A stretch of 64,000 nucleotides of DNA from Mycolicibacterium phocaicum (lineage in GTDB: Bacteria; Actinomycetota; Actinomycetes; Mycobacteriales; Mycobacteriaceae). The notes under the pieces are model-generated. The model searched no databases. It saw only the letters and a program-made list of their open reading frames with translations, and was not told the DNA's origin. Both the position numbers and the translations under genes were made by a program. Positions within the stretch are counted from its first letter, which is position 1; the number at the start of each line of letters is the position of its first letter. Shown one piece after another: positions 35,801-45,786 of this stretch. Location: the NCBI RefSeq assembly GCF_010731115.1, contig NZ_AP022616.1, forward strand, positions 3,348,001 to 3,412,000, given 5' to 3'.

Positions 35801-36799
35801 CGGCAGCAGCTCACCGAGGTCGGCGTCCGGGTCGTCGACGACGATCAGCAGGTGCCGCTGCGGCGTGGTGTCGGCGGCACCGAACGGTTGCCGGTCGCCG
35901 AGCTCGGCGGACAGCAGACCGGCGAGCTCGGGGACGTCGGCGGACAGGTAGCGGGCCGGGCCGACACCGTCGATCTGGCCCGGAATGTCGCTGTGCGGCA
36001 GCCACTTCAGCCAGGACCAGGACTCCGATTCCAGCGTCTCGGCATCCGCAGTCGCCAGGCCGATCCCCAGCAGCGCCGGGTCGTGCCACGTCACCGCTTG
36101 CGCAATCCAGGCCCGCAGCGCGCCGCGCACCTCGTTGGCATCGCCGAGCACGGTGATGCGCGAAACCTTGGTCAGGTCGATACCGCCGGGCACGGCGGGC
36201 ACCGTCCGCTGCACGTCGAGCAGCCCGCGCAATGCGCTGTGCGACACCGGCTCCAGATCGATCTCGGCCGCGGTGTCCTTGACCTGCAGCACCGTCTCCA
36301 GGCGTGCGTCGTGCAGCCCGGCACGCACCACCAGGTAGTCGGCGTCGTGCGGGTCGCGCTCCCACTGGCGGCGGGTGCCCGCGATGGCGGCCAGCTGGTC
36401 GGGGGCGGGGTGGGACCACTCGAGCGCGGCGCGCTGCTCGGCAGCCTGGGCCCGCACGTTGTCCCGCACCACCGACAGGTAGCGCAGGTAGTCGGCGCGT
36501 TCCGCGTCGACCTCTTCGGTCCGGGTCTTGTTGTCCGAACCGCGGTAGAAAGCGGTGGCGGCCAACAGGAGTACGAAGGGGAAGAACAGCGTCTGCGGCG
36601 AGATGACGCGCATGCCGGTGGCCACCAGGGCCACGACCATGCCGACGATCAGGATGACGATGAGGTAGGGCAGCACCCGGCGCAGCAACGACGGCGGCAC
36701 CAGCCGCGGCAGCTCCGGCGGCGGCTCGATGGTGATGACGCTCGCACGGGTTGCCGGGACGGGCAGCCGGCGCCGCGCTTCGAAGATCAGACGGCTCAC
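32810..36799 (-). CDS. eccC3: ESX-3 FtsK/SpoIIIE ATPase EccC3
   Basis: EccC3 is the motor and substrate receptor of ESX-3. The 1329-residue protein has two N-terminal transmembrane helices (about 40-90), a DUF/stalk region and three tandem ATPase domains with Walker A motifs [10 protein letters not shown] (about 475), [10 protein letters not shown] (about 825) and [10 protein letters not shown] (about 1098). The first domain usually provides force, while the third binds Esx signal tails. It starts at a GTG overlapping the eccB3 stop (GTGA). Unlike ESX-1, EccC is a single chain here, as in all ESX-3 loci. Confidence 0.96.
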   Translation of the reverse strand: MSRLIFEARRRLPVPATRASVITIEPPPELPRLVPPSLLRRVLPYLIVILIVGMVVALVATGMRVISPQTLFFPFVLLLAATAFYRGSDNKTRTEEVDAERADYLRYLSVVRDNVRAQAAEQRAALEWSHPAPDQLAAIAGTRRQWERDPHDADYLVVRAGLHDARLETVLQVKDTAAEIDLEPVSHSALRGLLDVQRTVPAVPGGIDLTKVSRITVLGDANEVRGALRAWIAQAVTWHDPALLGIGLATADAETLESESWSWLKWLPHSDIPGQIDGVGPARYLSADVPELAGLLSAELGDRQPFGAADTTPQRHLLIVVDDPDADLGELLPRAGLAGVTVLQRGTEQPEYPDPDRPVLRVSDRRIERWAAAGWQSYFDVADDLSPHAAAHLARGLARWDSNPNRARSTGAGLATFGTLLGIPDAAALDVAGLWAPRSRAEELRVPIGVTATGEPLMFDLKDEAEGGMGPHGLMIGMTGSGKSQTLMSILLSLLTTHSADRLIVIYADFKGEAGADIFRGFPQVVAVISNMAEKRSLADRFADTLRGEVARREQLLMEAGRRVQGSAFNSVLEYEAAQAAGHDLPPIPTLLVVADEFSLMLADHPEYAELFDYVARKGRSFRIHILFASQTLDVGRIKDIDKNTSYRIGLKVASPSISRQIIGVEDAYHIEAGPEHKGEGFLVPTPGAVPVKFRSTYVDGIYDPPRAEKAVVVHAVPQPQLFPAGHVTPAPDTVIVTDTAPDLRPPRKLVATIGEQLAQYGPQAPRLWLAPLDEPIALPELLAGTEIPAGHGRWPLGEIDRPFQMRRDPLVFDATSAAANLVIHGGPKSGKSTALQTFVLSAAATHSPRAVTFYCLDYGGGGLRSLKPLAHVGSVASPLEPERIRRTFGELEQLLASRQARAAAGDGDLRDDGYGDVFLVIDNLYAFSRDNTDMFNTRNPLLSKMTELVNTGMAYGIHVVITTPNWLEVPLAMRDGLGLRLELKLADSRDSNVRSTGTPGVAALTRPADGVPADQPGRGLTMAAEHFLFAEPDLGAIAAINARYPGQTAPPVRLLPTDLAPETLAPLYHSPETVVIGQREQDLAPVTVDFAANPLLMVLGDAKSGKTTLLRHLIRTVRDNSTPESVAFTVIDRRLHLVDEPLFPDNEYTPNVDRVTPAMLGLAALLEKRRPPAGLTAAELSGWTYRNGQGNHLHYLIIDDVDQIPDAPAVSGPFVGQRPWTALLGLLSQASELGLRVIVTARAAGSAHAVMTAPLLRRLNELQATTVMLSGNPQDSGRIRGHRFNRLPAGRAMVLGDSDEATYVQLINPLVADPITGRPTGTQRGEFH

Positions 36800-38379
36800 G
36801 GGTTCTCCCTCACGGCGATTTCGACTGCCGGGCTCGTCCGGGTGGGCACGAGCGCCGGGATCTGCAACGCGTCACTCCGCGACAACGTCGGGCCGGGCGC
36901 GAACTGGCTGAGGATCGACCACGGCACCGGCAGCGGTGCTGCGGTGAGTCCCAGCGCGGCAGGGGTTTTCCGGTCGGCATTGGTGGCATCACCTTCGGTG
37001 GAGATGCCGTAGCGGACGCCGGTGTCGCTGATCCAGTAGCCGGACAGCGCCGGGGTACCGCCCTGGCCGGTGGCCTGGACGTAGTACCCGGTGCCCGGGG
37101 TCACGGCGACGCGCTGCGCGGTGCCGGCCGGTCCGGCCAGGGCCACGGTGTGCTCGTCGGCGGGCAGCGGCAGCGTGGCTCCCGCCAGTAGGGTGAGCGA
37201 ATTGGTCGTGGCGCCATCGTGTTTGGTCCAGCGAGCACACGTCAGCGGCGCCTTGGTGGCATCGACGACGGCCAGCGGGCGCTCCGGGTATGCCGCGGTG
37301 TTGATCGCCGTGGAGACCGGGATGCGGGCGACCTGGTCGGCCGACAGGCGCGGTGGCTGCTCCAGACCGTACGAGTCGGTGTTGCGCAGGATCGCCGCGA
37401 CAACCTGTGAAATCGGTTGCAGGCCATCATCGAGCACCGCGTAGTAGCGCACGGCGTTATCGGTGGCGGCCTCCGTGGTGACCGCGGTGACCACGGCGCC
37501 GACAGGGGCCGCGACCGGCATGGGGTACGGCGTGGGCTGGCCCGCGTTGACGATCGGCGGCGCGGCCAGCGGGGCCGACTCCGGGATCGCGTTGAACAGG
37601 CCGTCGGCGACTGCGCGGGGCGTGGGCAGGGCAGTTCCGTTGGCGCCCAAGCCGAGTGCGGCCGTCACCGCCCGGTTGTTCAGGTCGACCGCACTGCGTC
37701 TGCCGTCCCACAGCAGCCAGCTGCCCCCGTTGACGCCGGCCGAGCCGACGCCATCGTTGCGCACCAGCACCGCGTCGTGGGCACCGAGCGCGCCCGCGCG
37801 GGAGCCGCCTTCGGCCAGCGGACCGGTGATCACGGTGACCCCGACGACCTCGCCGGTGGCCGCGTCGCACACGGTCCAGTCGGCATCCCGAGAAGAGTTG
37901 GGCACCATACGTTCCGGGGCACCCGGGATGCCGATGAGACTGCCGCGCGCGAACTTGTCCAGCTCCGCGCTCGGGACCATGGTGGGGTTGTCCGGGCGCC
38001 CGGCGATGAGCCGGGCCGAAGTCAGATTCAGGACGGGGTGCAGTTGGTCGCCCACCCGGGCGTACAGCGCGGACGTCTCCCGGTCGGCCAGGATCACGTC
38101 GTTACCCGCGACGCCGGCGGGCCGGATCAGGGAGAAGACGAAGCAGCCCGCCAGCGCGGTGACGAGCACCAGCCCACCGACCAGAACGGAGCGGCTCTGG
38201 GTTCGCAACGGGTCGACCAGCATCCGGGTGTCGTGCATGGCCACGCCAGATGCGATGCGCCGCATGAGGAATCGCCAACCCGACACCTGGTGCCGCGTGA
38301 CGAATCCGCGGCGGTAATGGATCTGATCCGGGTTCTCGTTGACCGGGGTACGCGAACTGAAGCTCTTACGGTCGGTCAC
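36796..38379 (-). CDS. eccB3: ESX-3 membrane component EccB3
   Basis: EccB3 has a short cytoplasmic N terminus, one transmembrane helix (about residues 66-88, [19 protein letters not shown]) and a large periplasmic domain with four repeat segments that dimerises across the complex. The 527-residue length and [21 protein letters not shown] start are typical. The first residues ([20 protein letters not shown]) are unusually polar but the ATG overlaps the eccA3 stop, which supports it. Equivalent to Rv0283. Confidence 0.95.
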   Translation of the reverse strand: MTDRKSFSSRTPVNENPDQIHYRRGFVTRHQVSGWRFLMRRIASGVAMHDTRMLVDPLRTQSRSVLVGGLVLVTALAGCFVFSLIRPAGVAGNDVILADRETSALYARVGDQLHPVLNLTSARLIAGRPDNPTMVPSAELDKFARGSLIGIPGAPERMVPNSSRDADWTVCDAATGEVVGVTVITGPLAEGGSRAGALGAHDAVLVRNDGVGSAGVNGGSWLLWDGRRSAVDLNNRAVTAALGLGANGTALPTPRAVADGLFNAIPESAPLAAPPIVNAGQPTPYPMPVAAPVGAVVTAVTTEAATDNAVRYYAVLDDGLQPISQVVAAILRNTDSYGLEQPPRLSADQVARIPVSTAINTAAYPERPLAVVDATKAPLTCARWTKHDGATTNSLTLLAGATLPLPADEHTVALAGPAGTAQRVAVTPGTGYYVQATGQGGTPALSGYWISDTGVRYGISTEGDATNADRKTPAALGLTAAPLPVPWSILSQFAPGPTLSRSDALQIPALVPTRTSPAVEIAVRENP

Positions 38380-40274
38380 TGGGGCACCACCAGTCCGAGG
38401 CCCCGCAGCAGTGGCGCGGCCGAGTTGCTGACGTCACTCGCGGTGATCGTCATGAGTTCGTCGTCGGTGAAGTCATGCGCGGCAAGGTGATCCAGCCGAT
38501 ACTCACGTTCTTCTTCGGAGCGCTCCACGAGGTTGCGGACGAAGCGGCCGTTACCCGCGATGTCCAGGCTACGGCGCGCGACACCCGCCGCGTCGGGCGT
38601 CGTCGCCGTCGCGAGGTGTCCGAACAGCTGCTCCATCTCCTGCTGCGCAGCGGGTTCGAAGACGCTGTCGCGTTTTTCGGCCATGCGCATCGCGATCTCG
38701 GTGAGTTCGGTCGCCGAGTAGGACGGGAAGTCGATGCTGCGGGTGAAGCGCGAGCGCAGACCTTCGTTGGTGTCCAGGAACATGTCCAGGTCTTTGCGGT
38801 AGCCGGCGATGATCACGACCAGACGGCTGCGGTCGTTCTCCATGCGGGCCAACAGAGTGTCGATGGCGACCAGACCGAAGTCGTTCTTTGCGCCGGTGGA
38901 CACCAGCGCGTAGGCCTCGTCGAGGAACAGCACGCCGTCGAGCGCGCTGTCGATGATCGCGTTGGTCTTGGCTTCGGTTTCACCGATGTGCTGGCCGATC
39001 AGGTCGGCACGATGCACTTCGCGCACCGTCTCTTTGCGCAGCAGGCCGAGGCCGCAGTAGATCTTGGCGACAACGCGGGCGATGGTCGTCTTACCGGTTC
39101 CGGGAGGTCCGGCGAAGACCAGGTGATTGGTGCGCTGGGCCACGGCCAGGCCGCGCTCCTGGCGCCGAATCGACATCGCCACAGAGCTTTTCAGCCGGGC
39201 CACCTGGTACTTGACCTCTTCCAGGCCGATGAACTCGGCCAGCTCGGCCTCCGCTTCGACGAGCAGATGAGCCTTGCGCGACTTGGCATCCGGGTCGACG
39301 AAGTCGGCCTCGGTCGGCTCGGTCTCGGGATCCCACGGATTGTGCCGGGCCTCGATCCGGGCCGCGGTCGTCGGATCGATACCGAAGCTGGTGTCGGTCA
39401 ACGCATGCTCGGCGTCAGTGTTGTCGGGGTGGGCGGCGTACAGCTCGGCCAGCACGTCGGTGGCTTCGTCGTCCTCGCCCTGCGCCCGCAGCGACAGCGC
39501 CTTGACGAACGTGCCGTCCACGGCGGCAACCGCGACCGGCCCCTCCGGGTCCTCGAGGTGCGACAGCGCAGGCGCGAACATCCCCAGGTGGGCCAGGGCG
39601 ATACCCAGCGCCACCCGCGCGGCGTGCGCGTAGTTCGGATCCAGGTTGGGGTCGTTGACGATCGGGGTCAGCTGCCGGACCACGTCGGACCAACGGCGGG
39701 TGCGGTGGTGCATCCCCACTCGCACCCAGCGCGCCGGCAGCCAGCCCGGCTTGCGATCGAGCAACTCGCCCACCAGCTGATCGGCACCTTCGTACGCGCC
39801 GGCGCCGGCAAGTGTTGCGGCGTAGGCGAGTTGGAAGCCGTCCCGGTCGGCGGCGCGGAACTGCAGGTACAGACCACTGTCGTAGGTGAAGCCCAGGTCG
39901 CCGTCGGCGAGGTCGAGCGCCCGCTGCAACACGCCGGCCGACGCCACCGTCCGCCAGATCGCCTCCACCACGTCGGGCGTTGCCGCGCCTGCGGCAGCCA
40001 ACCCGGTCCAGGCGTCGCAGTGCTCGCCGGCGATGCGCGTCAAAGTCAGGAAGCCGCCCAGGGCCGCGTCGAGGTCGGCCGGGCGACGACGACCGTCGAC
40101 GCTCAGGCCGAGCGCCAGGCAGCCGGTGGCGAACCGGGTCAGCACATCACGGTCGACCCGCGATACCCGCTGCGCCGCATCAACATCGGCGACCACTGTG
40201 TTACTGCCCGCGGTGCTCGGTCGCACGTGGGTCCTTTCCGTCGTCGACACGCCAGAGGACGAACCACCGCTCAT
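38376..40274 (-). CDS. eccA3: ESX-3 AAA+ ATPase EccA3
   Basis: EccA3 is the cytosolic ATPase that helps release substrates from EspG3. The 632-residue protein has an N-terminal TPR-like domain (about 40-300) and a CbxX/CfqX-type AAA+ domain with Walker A GPPGTGKT (about 390), Walker B VLFLDEAYAL and the arginine-finger region GLRSRFTRSIDF. It is the first gene of the operon, preceded by IdeR-like boxes, and overlaps eccB3 by four bases. The ATG at 40274 gives 632 residues, near the 631 of M. tuberculosis. Confidence 0.95.
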   Translation of the reverse strand: MSGGSSSGVSTTERTHVRPSTAGSNTVVADVDAAQRVSRVDRDVLTRFATGCLALGLSVDGRRRPADLDAALGGFLTLTRIAGEHCDAWTGLAAAGAATPDVVEAIWRTVASAGVLQRALDLADGDLGFTYDSGLYLQFRAADRDGFQLAYAATLAGAGAYEGADQLVGELLDRKPGWLPARWVRVGMHHRTRRWSDVVRQLTPIVNDPNLDPNYAHAARVALGIALAHLGMFAPALSHLEDPEGPVAVAAVDGTFVKALSLRAQGEDDEATDVLAELYAAHPDNTDAEHALTDTSFGIDPTTAARIEARHNPWDPETEPTEADFVDPDAKSRKAHLLVEAEAELAEFIGLEEVKYQVARLKSSVAMSIRRQERGLAVAQRTNHLVFAGPPGTGKTTIARVVAKIYCGLGLLRKETVREVHRADLIGQHIGETEAKTNAIIDSALDGVLFLDEAYALVSTGAKNDFGLVAIDTLLARMENDRSRLVVIIAGYRKDLDMFLDTNEGLRSRFTRSIDFPSYSATELTEIAMRMAEKRDSVFEPAAQQEMEQLFGHLATATTPDAAGVARRSLDIAGNGRFVRNLVERSEEEREYRLDHLAAHDFTDDELMTITASDVSNSAAPLLRGLGLVVPQ

Positions 40275-40543
40275 CTGGCGGCCGCCCTAAGAAGGAGTCG
40301 GCATCCGGAACGGGTTGGTTCCCGACGGGCCGAGGAACGGGCACTGTGCCGCCGCGCGGACGCGCCTTGCTGGAAGTGCGCCGCGGCGGATACCGCAAAT
40401 GTGTCAGTGCCCATGTTGATGTTCGCGGGATATTAGAGTCCCCGCATATCTCCTTAAGTATGCCTAAGCTAACCCCTGCGAAGTTAGCATTGCATAACTT
40501 AAGTTGTCGAGACGCACCCCTCCGTCGGAGCAGGTGACGACGC
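40275..40543 (-). promoter_or_regulatory. ESX-3 upstream region with two IdeR-like iron boxes (40454-40472, 40484-40502)
   Basis: TTAAGTATGCCTAAGCTAA (40454-40472) and TTAGCATTGCATAACTTAA (40484-40502) each match the IdeR box consensus TTAGGTTAGGCTAACCTAA at 13 of 19 positions, centred 30 bp apart (about three helical turns). ESX-3 is known to be IdeR-controlled in mycobacteria. The boxes lie 180-230 bases upstream of eccA3, leaving a long untranslated leader. No clear Zur box was found. Confidence 0.65.
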
Positions 40544-41431
40544 TCACTCCTTAACGGCAGTGACCAGGGTGTTCGAGGCGATCATGGTCGCGGCTTCCGC
40601 ATTCGTCGGCACCGGACGGCCCACCGAGCGGAAGTAGTCGGCCAGCCCCGTGGCCTCCGCCCGCCAACCGCGCGCGCCGAACCAGTCCGCCGCCGGGGCG
40701 ATCTGCTCGTTGTAGATCAGCTTGAAGAAGCCTTCCGCCATGTCGTCCCCGGCGGCACGCTTGGCCGCGAAGACCTCCGCAGGCATGGGCTTGCCCTCTT
40801 CGACCGCCACCCAACTGCCAGGTGCCGCCAGGGCATCGATACCGGTGAACAAATCGTCCTGTGCCGTCGCGGGCAGATAGATCAGCAGCCCCTCGGCGAT
40901 CCACGCCGACGGGCGGGAGGGATCGAAACCGGCGGCCGTGAGTGCCGTCCGCCAGTCGTCGCGCAGGTCGACGGCGATCTCCCGGCGCTCGACCTTCGGT
41001 TCGGCTTCGTTGCCGGCCAGCACTTCCCGCTTGAACTCGAGCACCTGCGGTTGATCGAGCTCGTAGATGACGGTGCCGTCGGGCCAGTCCAGGCGGTAGG
41101 CGCGCGAGTCGAGCCCTGCGGCCAGCAGCACGATCTGGCGCACACCGGCCGCCGCGGCGCGCTGGAAGTAGGTGTCGAAGTATTTGGTCCGCGAGGCCTG
41201 AAAGTTGATGAACGGTTCGCCGAATTCGGGCGTCGCCAACGGATGTTCCGGCGCCTCACCGTCCAAGACGTCGGCCCAGACACCGCCGACGGCGCGGGTG
41301 AACACCTCCGCATATCGGTCCACCGCAAGCGGATTGGGCTTGGCCGCTTCCAATGCCCGCGCCGCGGCAACCATCACCGCAGTCGATCCAACACTCGAGT
41401 TGATATCCCAGCTGTCATTGTCGGTCCGCAC
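40544..41431 (-). CDS. Class I SAM-dependent methyltransferase (TIGR00027 family)
   Basis: This 295-residue protein belongs to the large mycobacterial family related to leucine carboxyl methyltransferases. Signatures are [15 protein letters not shown] near the start, [18 protein letters not shown] (motif I) and [13 protein letters not shown]. It is the positional equivalent of Rv0281, the gene just upstream of ESX-3. The substrate is unknown; relatives in mycobacteria methylate lipids or polyketides. It is on the same strand as eccA3, but the iron boxes lie between them. Confidence 0.85.
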   Translation of the reverse strand: MRTDNDSWDINSSVGSTAVMVAAARALEAAKPNPLAVDRYAEVFTRAVGGVWADVLDGEAPEHPLATPEFGEPFINFQASRTKYFDTYFQRAAAAGVRQIVLLAAGLDSRAYRLDWPDGTVIYELDQPQVLEFKREVLAGNEAEPKVERREIAVDLRDDWRTALTAAGFDPSRPSAWIAEGLLIYLPATAQDDLFTGIDALAAPGSWVAVEEGKPMPAEVFAAKRAAGDDMAEGFFKLIYNEQIAPAADWFGARGWRAEATGLADYFRSVGRPVPTNAEAATMIASNTLVTAVKE

Positions 41432-41477
41432 CCGCGCGAGGGTACGCCGACAACGTGGACGCCGACTGGGACGAGCC

Positions 41478-42356
41478 TCAGACCAGCGGGCGCCCGGTGC
41501 GGATGCGCCAGTTCAGATCCATGAGCATCCAATTGAAGGGGAACCGCCGCAGCGGCCCGGGCAGCACGCGGTTGACCGCTTTCACGAGTTTCATCACCGC
41601 GTTGAAGCGCTTCTGCCGCTTGGTATCCCACGGCAGCTGCATCTCGTCGCGGAAGCGCTGCGGCAGGAAGCCGGTGGTGAGCAGCAGGGCAAACGCCTCG
41701 GACCAGCGCTGCAGCGGGCCAGGAAGCTGCAGCCCCTTCAACCGCGCCGCCGCAATCGGAAACAGGTACTCGCGCACCGTGTCGTCGATGTGCACCTGGT
41801 CCAGCGACTCTTGCCAGTACTTGTCGAAGGCGGCCCGGTCGGCCGGCCACATCTCCGGCGTCACCTGCAAGGTGGTGCCCATCGTCATGCCCTGCCGATA
41901 GAACTCCTCGGCAGTCTCGTCGTCCAACTCGCCGACCACCAGGCGGTACACGTCGAGCGCGCCCTTGAACAGGCACGCCGCCACCCACAGCTGCAGGTTC
42001 TTGTCCATGGCGCTGTACTTCACCGGGCTGTCCGCGGTGGAGTACACCTGCCGGTGCGCCGTGTTCACCGCGCTGCGGTACGCCGCCTTCTGTTCGTCGG
42101 ATCCCAGGATTGCGACCGCGAGGTACGTGAACGTGGTCCGGGCGCGCTTGATCGGGTGCAGGTCGGTGCGGCCACTTTCCACCCGGCTCTCGACGACGCC
42201 GTAGCCGACGCCCGGACGCGCCAGCTGCATGATCACGTTGGCCGGGCCCGCCAGTAGTGCCGCACCAACCAATCCGTCGGCGTACTGGACATCACGACGC
42301 ACCCGACGGCCGGGCGCGCACGCGTTGACCGGCATCTCGACGAGATCGACCGTCAT
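41478..42356 (-). CDS. MpaB-family (DUF2236) oxygenase-like protein
   Basis: The 292-residue protein resembles the mycophenolic-acid-pathway oxygenase MpaB and rubber oxygenase-like DUF2236 proteins, heme-binding enzymes that oxidise double bonds. Visible conservation includes [34 protein letters not shown] and VPFDKYW-like DKYWQESL. It has no signal peptide. The start at 42356 is divergent from a TetR gene 77 bases away that probably controls it. The substrate is not known. Confidence 0.78.
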   Translation of the reverse strand: MTVDLVEMPVNACAPGRRVRRDVQYADGLVGAALLAGPANVIMQLARPGVGYGVVESRVESGRTDLHPIKRARTTFTYLAVAILGSDEQKAAYRSAVNTAHRQVYSTADSPVKYSAMDKNLQLWVAACLFKGALDVYRLVVGELDDETAEEFYRQGMTMGTTLQVTPEMWPADRAAFDKYWQESLDQVHIDDTVREYLFPIAAARLKGLQLPGPLQRWSEAFALLLTTGFLPQRFRDEMQLPWDTKRQKRFNAVMKLVKAVNRVLPGPLRRFPFNWMLMDLNWRIRTGRPLV

Positions 42357-42433
42357 TGGTCACTCCTAGCAAAAGTGAGAACGATTGATTCCTGATATTG
42401 CCCGCGGCACGGTGCGGGTGTCAAGATGGCGGG

Positions 42434-43051
42434 GTGCCTCAGGTACGCCCGTACCGCGGGATCGACGCGGCAGAACGCCTGGCCCAACGACGGGCCCGGC
42501 TGATCGACGCCGGGCTGGAGATTGTGGGTGCCGCGCCGCCGGCACCGGAACTCACGGTGCGGACCATCTGCGGCGGAGCCGGCGTGGCGATGCGCTACTT
42601 CTACGAAAGCTTCTCCGACAAGGACGTTTTCGTCGAGGCGGTGTTCGACCACGTGATCGCCGGCCTGGCCACCACGACGCAGGCGGCGGTCGCCGCCGCG
42701 CCGATCGATGAGCAGAGCCGCGCCGGTATGGCCAACATCGTGCACACCATCGCGAACGACCCCAGGGTCGGCCGGCTGCTGTTCAGCGCGCAACTGTCCA
42801 ACGAAGTGGTGGCACGCAAGCGCAACGAATCGACCGTCTTCTTCGCCATGCTGCTCGGCCAGCACGCGGGCGACGCCCTTCAACTACCCGCCGGCGATCG
42901 TCGCCGGGCCAGCACCCATTTCGCGGTCGGCGGCGTCGGACAGACGCTGAGCGCCTGGCTGTCGGGCGAAATCACTTTCACCCCAGACGAATTGATCGAT
43001 CATCTGGCGTTGCTGCTGGACACGCTCGGCAAGCGGGCCGTCCGCCGGTGA
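42434..43051 (+). CDS. TetR-family transcriptional regulator
   Basis: This 205-residue regulator has a TetR-type N-terminal helix-turn-helix (VRTICGGAGVAMRYFYESF) and a helical ligand-binding domain. It is divergent from the MpaB-like gene and overlaps an AraC-family gene by four bases (GTGA), so it may control both. The GTG at 42434 (VPQVRPYRGI) was used; an upstream in-frame start would add 12 residues without a Shine-Dalgarno. Confidence 0.82.
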   Translation: MPQVRPYRGIDAAERLAQRRARLIDAGLEIVGAAPPAPELTVRTICGGAGVAMRYFYESFSDKDVFVEAVFDHVIAGLATTTQAAVAAAPIDEQSRAGMANIVHTIANDPRVGRLLFSAQLSNEVVARKRNESTVFFAMLLGQHAGDALQLPAGDRRRASTHFAVGGVGQTLSAWLSGEITFTPDELIDHLALLLDTLGKRAVRR

Positions 43052-43857
43052 ACGGACCCCGGCTGCGCCGGCCCCGGTCGCCGCTGCACCAGCACATCGA
43101 CTTCTTCGGCTACTGGGCGCACGGTGGCGTGGCCACCGACCGGAGCCGAGCACTGCCGCGCGGCGCCGCGACCGTGGTCATCGACGTGGGCGGCCGGGAT
43201 CGCGTCGACATCTTCTCCGCCGACGGCGCCACCCGGATGCCGGTGGAGCCGGCATTCCTCACCGGGCCGGGCACGCTGTCGTACGTCACCCGGATCGATC
43301 CGGGCGAAGCGGTGCTCACCATTCATTTCCGGCCCGGCGGCGCACTGCCATTCTTCGGAATTCCGTTGGCGGACCTGGAGAATTCCTGCGCCAACCTCAC
43401 CGACCTCTGGGGCGCCGACGCCGCCCTGCTGCGCGAGCAACTGATCGCGACACCGGACTGGCCCCGACGCATCGAGATCGTCGAGGACTTCCTCATCGCC
43501 CGGTTGCGGCCGATTTCCCACACCCTCATGCCGGTACTGCACACCGCCGAACGCCAACCGTCAGTCCGGGTTTCCGAGGCCGCCGAGCTGACGGGCCTGT
43601 CCCCCAAGCGCTTGATCGCGACGTTCCGCAACGAGATCGGACTCACCCCGAAGGCCTATCTGCGCGTGCGACGGCTCCAGGCGGCACTGCGTCTGCTCGA
43701 TGCCGGCAGCCGCGACGGCGCCGACGTCGCGGCCACTCTCGGGTACTTCGATCAACCGCACTTCGTGCGCGAGTTCCGCGGCTTCACCTCGGTCACGCCG
43801 ACCCAATATGCCCAGCGGCGCAGCGCGCTGCCCAGCCATGTGGGGCTGCCGGGGTAA
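43048..43857 (+). CDS. AraC-family transcriptional regulator
   Basis: The 269-residue protein has an N-terminal sensor region, possibly a DUF6597-like cupin (residues 1-130), and a C-terminal AraC domain with two helix-turn-helices: VSEAAELTGLSPKRLIATF and VAATLGYFDQPHFVREFRGF, followed by TPTQY. The start overlaps the TetR stop, so the two regulators are made together, an uncommon pairing. Its targets are not evident beyond the neighbouring MpaB-like gene. Confidence 0.85.
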   Translation: MNGPRLRRPRSPLHQHIDFFGYWAHGGVATDRSRALPRGAATVVIDVGGRDRVDIFSADGATRMPVEPAFLTGPGTLSYVTRIDPGEAVLTIHFRPGGALPFFGIPLADLENSCANLTDLWGADAALLREQLIATPDWPRRIEIVEDFLIARLRPISHTLMPVLHTAERQPSVRVSEAAELTGLSPKRLIATFRNEIGLTPKAYLRVRRLQAALRLLDAGSRDGADVAATLGYFDQPHFVREFRGFTSVTPTQYAQRRSALPSHVGLPG

Positions 43858-43915
43858 TCAGTCAACGGGCAAAAATATCCAAGCGTCGCGCGCATCAGAC
43901 CGGCACCATGGGGAC

Positions 43916-44739
43916 ATGCACCAAGGAGCACAGGCCGTCGCGAACACCGGCCTTCTGGTCGCCGCCATCCGCGCCGACGAATCACGCCGCCCTGACCGCC
44001 TTTTCACCGATCCGTTCGCCGACCGCCTTGCCGGAGAGACGGGCCGCCGGCTGCTCGCCGAAGCCGTCGCCGAAGCCGGGGACCGCCCGACCCGGCAGAT
44101 CGTGGTGCGCACCCGGTTCTGGGACGAGGCCCTGCTGCGCGCGCCACCCGGTCCGTCCGCCAGGTCGTGATTCTCGCCGCGGGTATGGATGCCCGCGCCT
44201 ACCGGCTGTCCTGGCCGGACGGCACCACGGTGTACGAATTGGACCAGCCCGAGGTGATCGCCGCCAAGGCCGCGGCGCTGGAGGGCGAGCAGGCGTTGTG
44301 CACGCGGGTGGCGGTCGGCGTCGACCTCACCGGCGACTGGACAGCAGCTTTGCGCGCCAACGGCTTTGACGACCGCCGACCTACGGCGTGGTTGGCCGAG
44401 GGACTACTGCAGTACCTCGACGAAGCCGCGGTCGGCACGGTCTTCGAGCGCGTCGACGCCCTTTCCGCGACTGGTTCGGTGCTGCTGTACGACGTCGTCG
44501 GCAAGACGCTGCTCGCCGCGCAGCTGTTGGCGGCGGTGCGCCAGTCGATGGCGCGCAACGGGGCACCGTGGCTGTTCGGCACCGACCAGCCCGCTGAACT
44601 CGCGGAGCGCCACGGCTGGTCTGCGGTGGTCACCGACGTCGCCGTGCCGGGAAATGAGTGGGGCCGTTGGTTCGCCCCCGCGGTGCCGATGGACGTGCCC
44701 GATGTCCCGCGCGGCTACTTCGTCGAAGCGACGAAATAG
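43916..44739 (+). pseudogene. SAM-dependent methyltransferase (TIGR00027 family), frameshifted
   Basis: The first frame (from ATG 43916) encodes the family N terminus: [20 protein letters not shown], then [10 protein letters not shown] and [11 protein letters not shown]. It derails at 44144. The second frame (44167-44739) resumes with the motif I sequence [17 protein letters not shown] and runs to a proper end. Inserting one G at 44144 (GCG-GCC-ACC) restores [13 protein letters not shown], the family pattern. The gene is either a recent pseudogene or contains a sequencing error. The second frame alone could start at GTG 44167 but would lack the N-terminal part of the SAM fold. It is a paralogue of the methyltransferase at 40544-41431. 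Confidence 0.8.
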
Positions 44740-45101
44740 GTTGGCGCCGAGCTTGGCGCGTCTTGATCCTGCACTCATGGTCTCGCGCACTCAGCTTTTT
44801 GCGCCGTAGCCGCGGAATCAATGACGGTCTCACGTTGATCCTGCAGCCCGGGTCCCCACGACTCGAGCTTTGTGAGCGTCAGCGCAGGGTCAACGTCCGC
44901 AAGACATTTGCTTGTCAAGTGCCCAGCACGCGGAGGCTTGCGACTGTGCCACCAGATCGTCGATTTCACGGATCCGGCGGTCTGATTGCACACTCGCGAA
45001 GGCGCTGAAACACCTCGCGCCACGACTGTGCATTCAGAGCGCATCAACCGCGAATCTGGCGGTCTGTGCGCACACTCGATATAGACCCGGCATTCCAGCC
45101 G
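44740..45101. other. Intergenic region without a recognisable gene, with an imperfect repeat
   Basis: No open frame here has a family signature or good start. Two similar 26-base segments, both containing GGCGGTCTG and ending CACACTCG, lie at 44971-44996 and 45053-45078, about 82 bases apart. The region lies between a frameshifted gene and the VOC gene and may be decayed sequence. Confidence 0.5.
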
Positions 45102-45680
45102 TCAGGCCGGAGCCACCGCCGGCCGCCGGTCGGCGGCGGTCCGCGGCTCGGTCACGGTGTCGGCCTCGGTGAATTCCTTGGTCCAGCAGGCGAACTCCAG
45201 CGTGATGCCGTCAGGGTCCTGGAAGTAGAACGACCGGACGTACACGCCGGGGTGCACCGTCGGCGACGCCTGCATGGGGCTCTCGTCGTGGTTCAGCACC
45301 GGCCCGACCCGCACGCCCTTTTCCTTGAGCCGCTTGCGGTACTCGTCGAACTTCTCAGCGGGTACGTGAAAGGCCAAGTGGTTCAACGACCCGACGGCGC
45401 TCATGAACTCCCCGATACCGGGCAATGCCGCCGGTTGCGAGATACCGGGCGCTCCGTCGGGAGCCTGGGCGAACCAGAAGAACGCCACGCAGTCGCCGTT
45501 GCCGGCGTCGAAGAAGAAGTGCTGCCCCATGCCGCCTGGCAGGTCCAGCGACTTCACCAGCGGCATGCCCAGCACGCCCGAGTAGAAGTCGACGGTCCGC
45601 GCCATGTCCGCACAGACCAGGGCGACGTGGTTGATGCCGCCCAGCTCGAATTCGGCGTTGCGGTTGTCGGGCTTGATCAT
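45102..45680 (-). CDS. VOC-superfamily (glyoxalase/dioxygenase-like) protein
   Basis: The 192-residue protein contains two paired beta-alpha-beta modules of the vicinal-oxygen-chelate fold: GINHVALVCADMARTVDFYS at the start and LNHLAFHVPAEKFDEY in the second half, ending DPDGITLEFACW. Candidate metal ligands are His in INHVAL, His in LNHLAF and Glu in TLEFAC. It corresponds to Rv0274. AGGAG precedes the ATG at 45680. CTGAA/TTCAG arms around 45722-45743 in its promoter resemble a TetR operator, and the likely regulator (47377) is now separated from it by an IS110 element. The substrate is unknown. Confidence 0.82.
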   Translation of the reverse strand: MIKPDNRNAEFELGGINHVALVCADMARTVDFYSGVLGMPLVKSLDLPGGMGQHFFFDAGNGDCVAFFWFAQAPDGAPGISQPAALPGIGEFMSAVGSLNHLAFHVPAEKFDEYRKRLKEKGVRVGPVLNHDESPMQASPTVHPGVYVRSFYFQDPDGITLEFACWTKEFTEADTVTEPRTAADRRPAVAPA

Positions 45681-45786
45681 CGTGCCACTCCTGACGACAG
45701 GGTCTGGTCAATCACCTAATCTGAATCTAACATCAGGTTCAGGTTTGATCAATGACACCTCGAAAGACATCTCACGAAGTTAAAAG

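Noticed and set aside
40281..40440. Zur-type zinc box upstream of eccA3
   Set aside because: No match to the TGAAAATCATTTTCA-type motif was found; only IdeR-like sequences are present.
44167..44739. Separate complete methyltransferase gene
   Set aside because: It lacks the N-terminal part of the fold, which is present in the preceding frame; one missing G explains both.
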